The notes below the pieces were generated by a model. The model did not search any database, was not told where the DNA came from, and saw nothing but the letters and a program-made list of their open reading frames with translations. Positions 40,463-41,281 of a DNA stretch of 41,281 nucleotides are shown here, in pieces; the first letter of the stretch is position 1; every line of letters begins with the position of its first letter. Source of the stretch: Acidovorax sp. (GTDB lineage Bacteria > Pseudomonadota > Gammaproteobacteria > Burkholderiales > Burkholderiaceae_C); assembly GCF_016783915.1 (NCBI RefSeq), contig NZ_JADHVT010000029.1, positions 1 through 41,281 on the forward strand. The letters run 5' to 3'. The position numbers were made by a program, and so were the translations under genes.

Positions 40463-41125
40463 TCACCCCACTGTTCGCGCGTAATCTCGCCGGTTGCTGT
40501 CGTAGCAACTGCACGCCCTGGTGTGCAAAGCGTCGCGGTCGAGCACCGTGAGCTTGCCCCGCCGGTATTCGATCAGGCCAAGGCGCTGCATTTCGCTGGC
40601 AGCCACAGTGACGCCCACACGGCGCACGCCCAGGATGCAGGCCAGAAAGGCATGCGTCACGTGAAAAGTGTTGCCATTGGCGCGGTCCTGGCTCATGAGC
40701 AACCAGCGGGCCAGGCGCGGTCCGATCTCGTGAAAGCGCTCGCATGCGGCGCCCAGACTGAGCTGCTCCATGCGAAAGCTCAGGTACCGCGACACGAGTC
40801 TGCGCAACAACGGGCTCTCGATCAGGGCCGCCTGAAAAACCGATGCCTTCATCCGCCACGCGGTCCCCTCATCCTGAACCACGGCGCGCCAGGGGGCCGT
40901 CGTCTGACCGAGCAGCAGTTCGGCGCCCAACATCCCTTCACTTCCGACCATGCCCACTTCCAGGCCTGGGCGATCGGCGGCTTCAATCGCAAGGGAAACA
41001 AAACCGGCGGTGGGGAAATACACGTGGCGCGTGCGTGCGTGGCGTTCACACACGACTTCCGACATCGCCCAATCGGTGGGTTCGCATTGTTCGATAAGGC
41101 GTTTGCGCTCAGTGCGCCCCAGCAA
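40463..41125 (-). CDS. CRP/FNR-family regulator, 5' end cut by IS1071
   Basis: 220 aa from an in-frame TTG at 41125; the true start is probably lost. The frame stays open through QDNHLLELLGRTERKR, as in CRP-like N-termini, up to the IS1071 tip at 41146 and then into the repeat without an ATG. A cyclic-nucleotide-binding-like domain (about 1-140; EVGMVGSEGMLGAELLLGQ) is followed by a winged-helix domain (FHVTHAFLACILGVRRVGVT, then RLGLIEYRRGKLTVLDRDAL). FNR-type cysteines are not seen. Expression would need a start within or beyond IS1071, so it may be inactive. Tail-to-tail with the cyclase gene, 21 bp apart. Confidence 0.85.
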   Translation of the reverse strand: MLGRTERKRLIEQCEPTDWAMSEVVCERHARTRHVYFPTAGFVSLAIEAADRPGLEVGMVGSEGMLGAELLLGQTTAPWRAVVQDEGTAWRMKASVFQAALIESPLLRRLVSRYLSFRMEQLSLGAACERFHEIGPRLARWLLMSQDRANGNTFHVTHAFLACILGVRRVGVTVAASEMQRLGLIEYRRGKLTVLDRDALHTRACSCYDSNRRDYARTVG

Positions 41126-41145
41126 TTCGAGCAGGTGGTTGTCTT

Positions 41146-41255
41146 GGGGTCTCCTCGTTTTCAGTGCAATAAGTGACGGTACGAAAAGCTAGCACTGGCG
41201 CGGAGGTGGTGTTGGTAGATCGTTGATTTCATTGACTTTCCTGTTCACTTTCAAA
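41146..41255 (+). repeat. 110-bp terminal inverted repeat of IS1071 (right)
   Basis: Inverted partner of 26-135, same length, about eight substitutions by eye. Both tips face the window interior. Confidence 0.9.
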
Positions 41256-41281
41256 TCTGCGATTCGTGGCGTCAAACCGTG
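41146..41281. mobile_element. IS1071, inner end of right copy (partial)
   Basis: Begins at the GGGG of GGGGTCTCCTCGTTTTCAGT on the plus strand and runs off the right edge. The insertion point lies within the 5' coding region of the CRP-type gene. The five bases inside the right tip (GTCTT) differ from those inside the left tip (GATCC). That is expected when two copies inserted independently; only the outer flanks, not visible here, could show a shared duplication. Confidence 0.85.

Overview
The window is a roughly 41 kb chemolithoautotrophy island. Each end carries about 110 bp that I recognise as a terminal inverted repeat of IS1071 (Tn3 family), with the GGGG tips facing inward (left tip at 135, right tip at 41146). 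High G+C, the gene orders, the IS type and a family of C/G-rich palindromic repeats point to a betaproteobacterium of the Burkholderiales, most likely Comamonadaceae (Hydrogenophaga/Variovorax/Acidovorax-like). That placement is inference.

Left to right: IS1071 end (1-135); truncated IS3-family transposase (136-363); cbbR on the minus strand, divergent from a compact plus-strand Calvin-Benson-Bassham operon cbbLSXYEFPTZGKA (1495-14139). This has form IC RuBisCO, its activase, phosphoribulokinase, the regeneration enzymes and two HAD phosphatases. Its last gene overlaps tail-to-tail by 10 bp with the end of a minus-strand hydrogenase operon (35898 down to 14130). In transcription order that operon is hoxK-hoxG-hupE-hoxZ-higA-like-hoxM-hoxL-hoxO-hoxQ-hoxR-hoxT-hoxV-hypA-hypB-hypF(short)-hypC-hypD-hypE-unknown-hypX-hoxA-hoxB-hoxC-hoxJ. 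It encodes an O2-tolerant membrane-bound [NiFe] hydrogenase, its maturation set including CO-ligand synthesis, a nickel transporter, and the H2-sensing regulatory hydrogenase, kinase and NtrC-type regulator. A canonical -24/-12 sigma54 promoter lies upstream of hoxK. To the right are a beta-CASP nuclease remnant, a scar region with a terminator, a 1080-aa class III adenylate cyclase/AAA/TPR protein, and a CRP-type regulator whose 5' end is cut by the right IS1071 end.

Together the genes sense H2 (HoxBC-HoxJ-HoxA), oxidise it in air (HoxKGZ), and use the energy and reductant to fix CO2 (cbb under CbbR). The gene order matches the Cupriavidus necator (Ralstonia eutropha) H16 arrangements as I know them, with three additions: hupE, a lone HigA-like antitoxin, and an unrecognised 160-aa gene coupled to hypX. 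No soluble NAD-reducing hydrogenase is present, so NADH for CO2 fixation must come from elsewhere, for example reverse electron flow.

The most unusual points are the IS1071 bracketing of a complete H2/CO2 module, in-frame insertion of short palindromic repeats into cbbK and hoxB, the antitoxin-like gene inside the operon, and the unknown gene between hypE and hypX.
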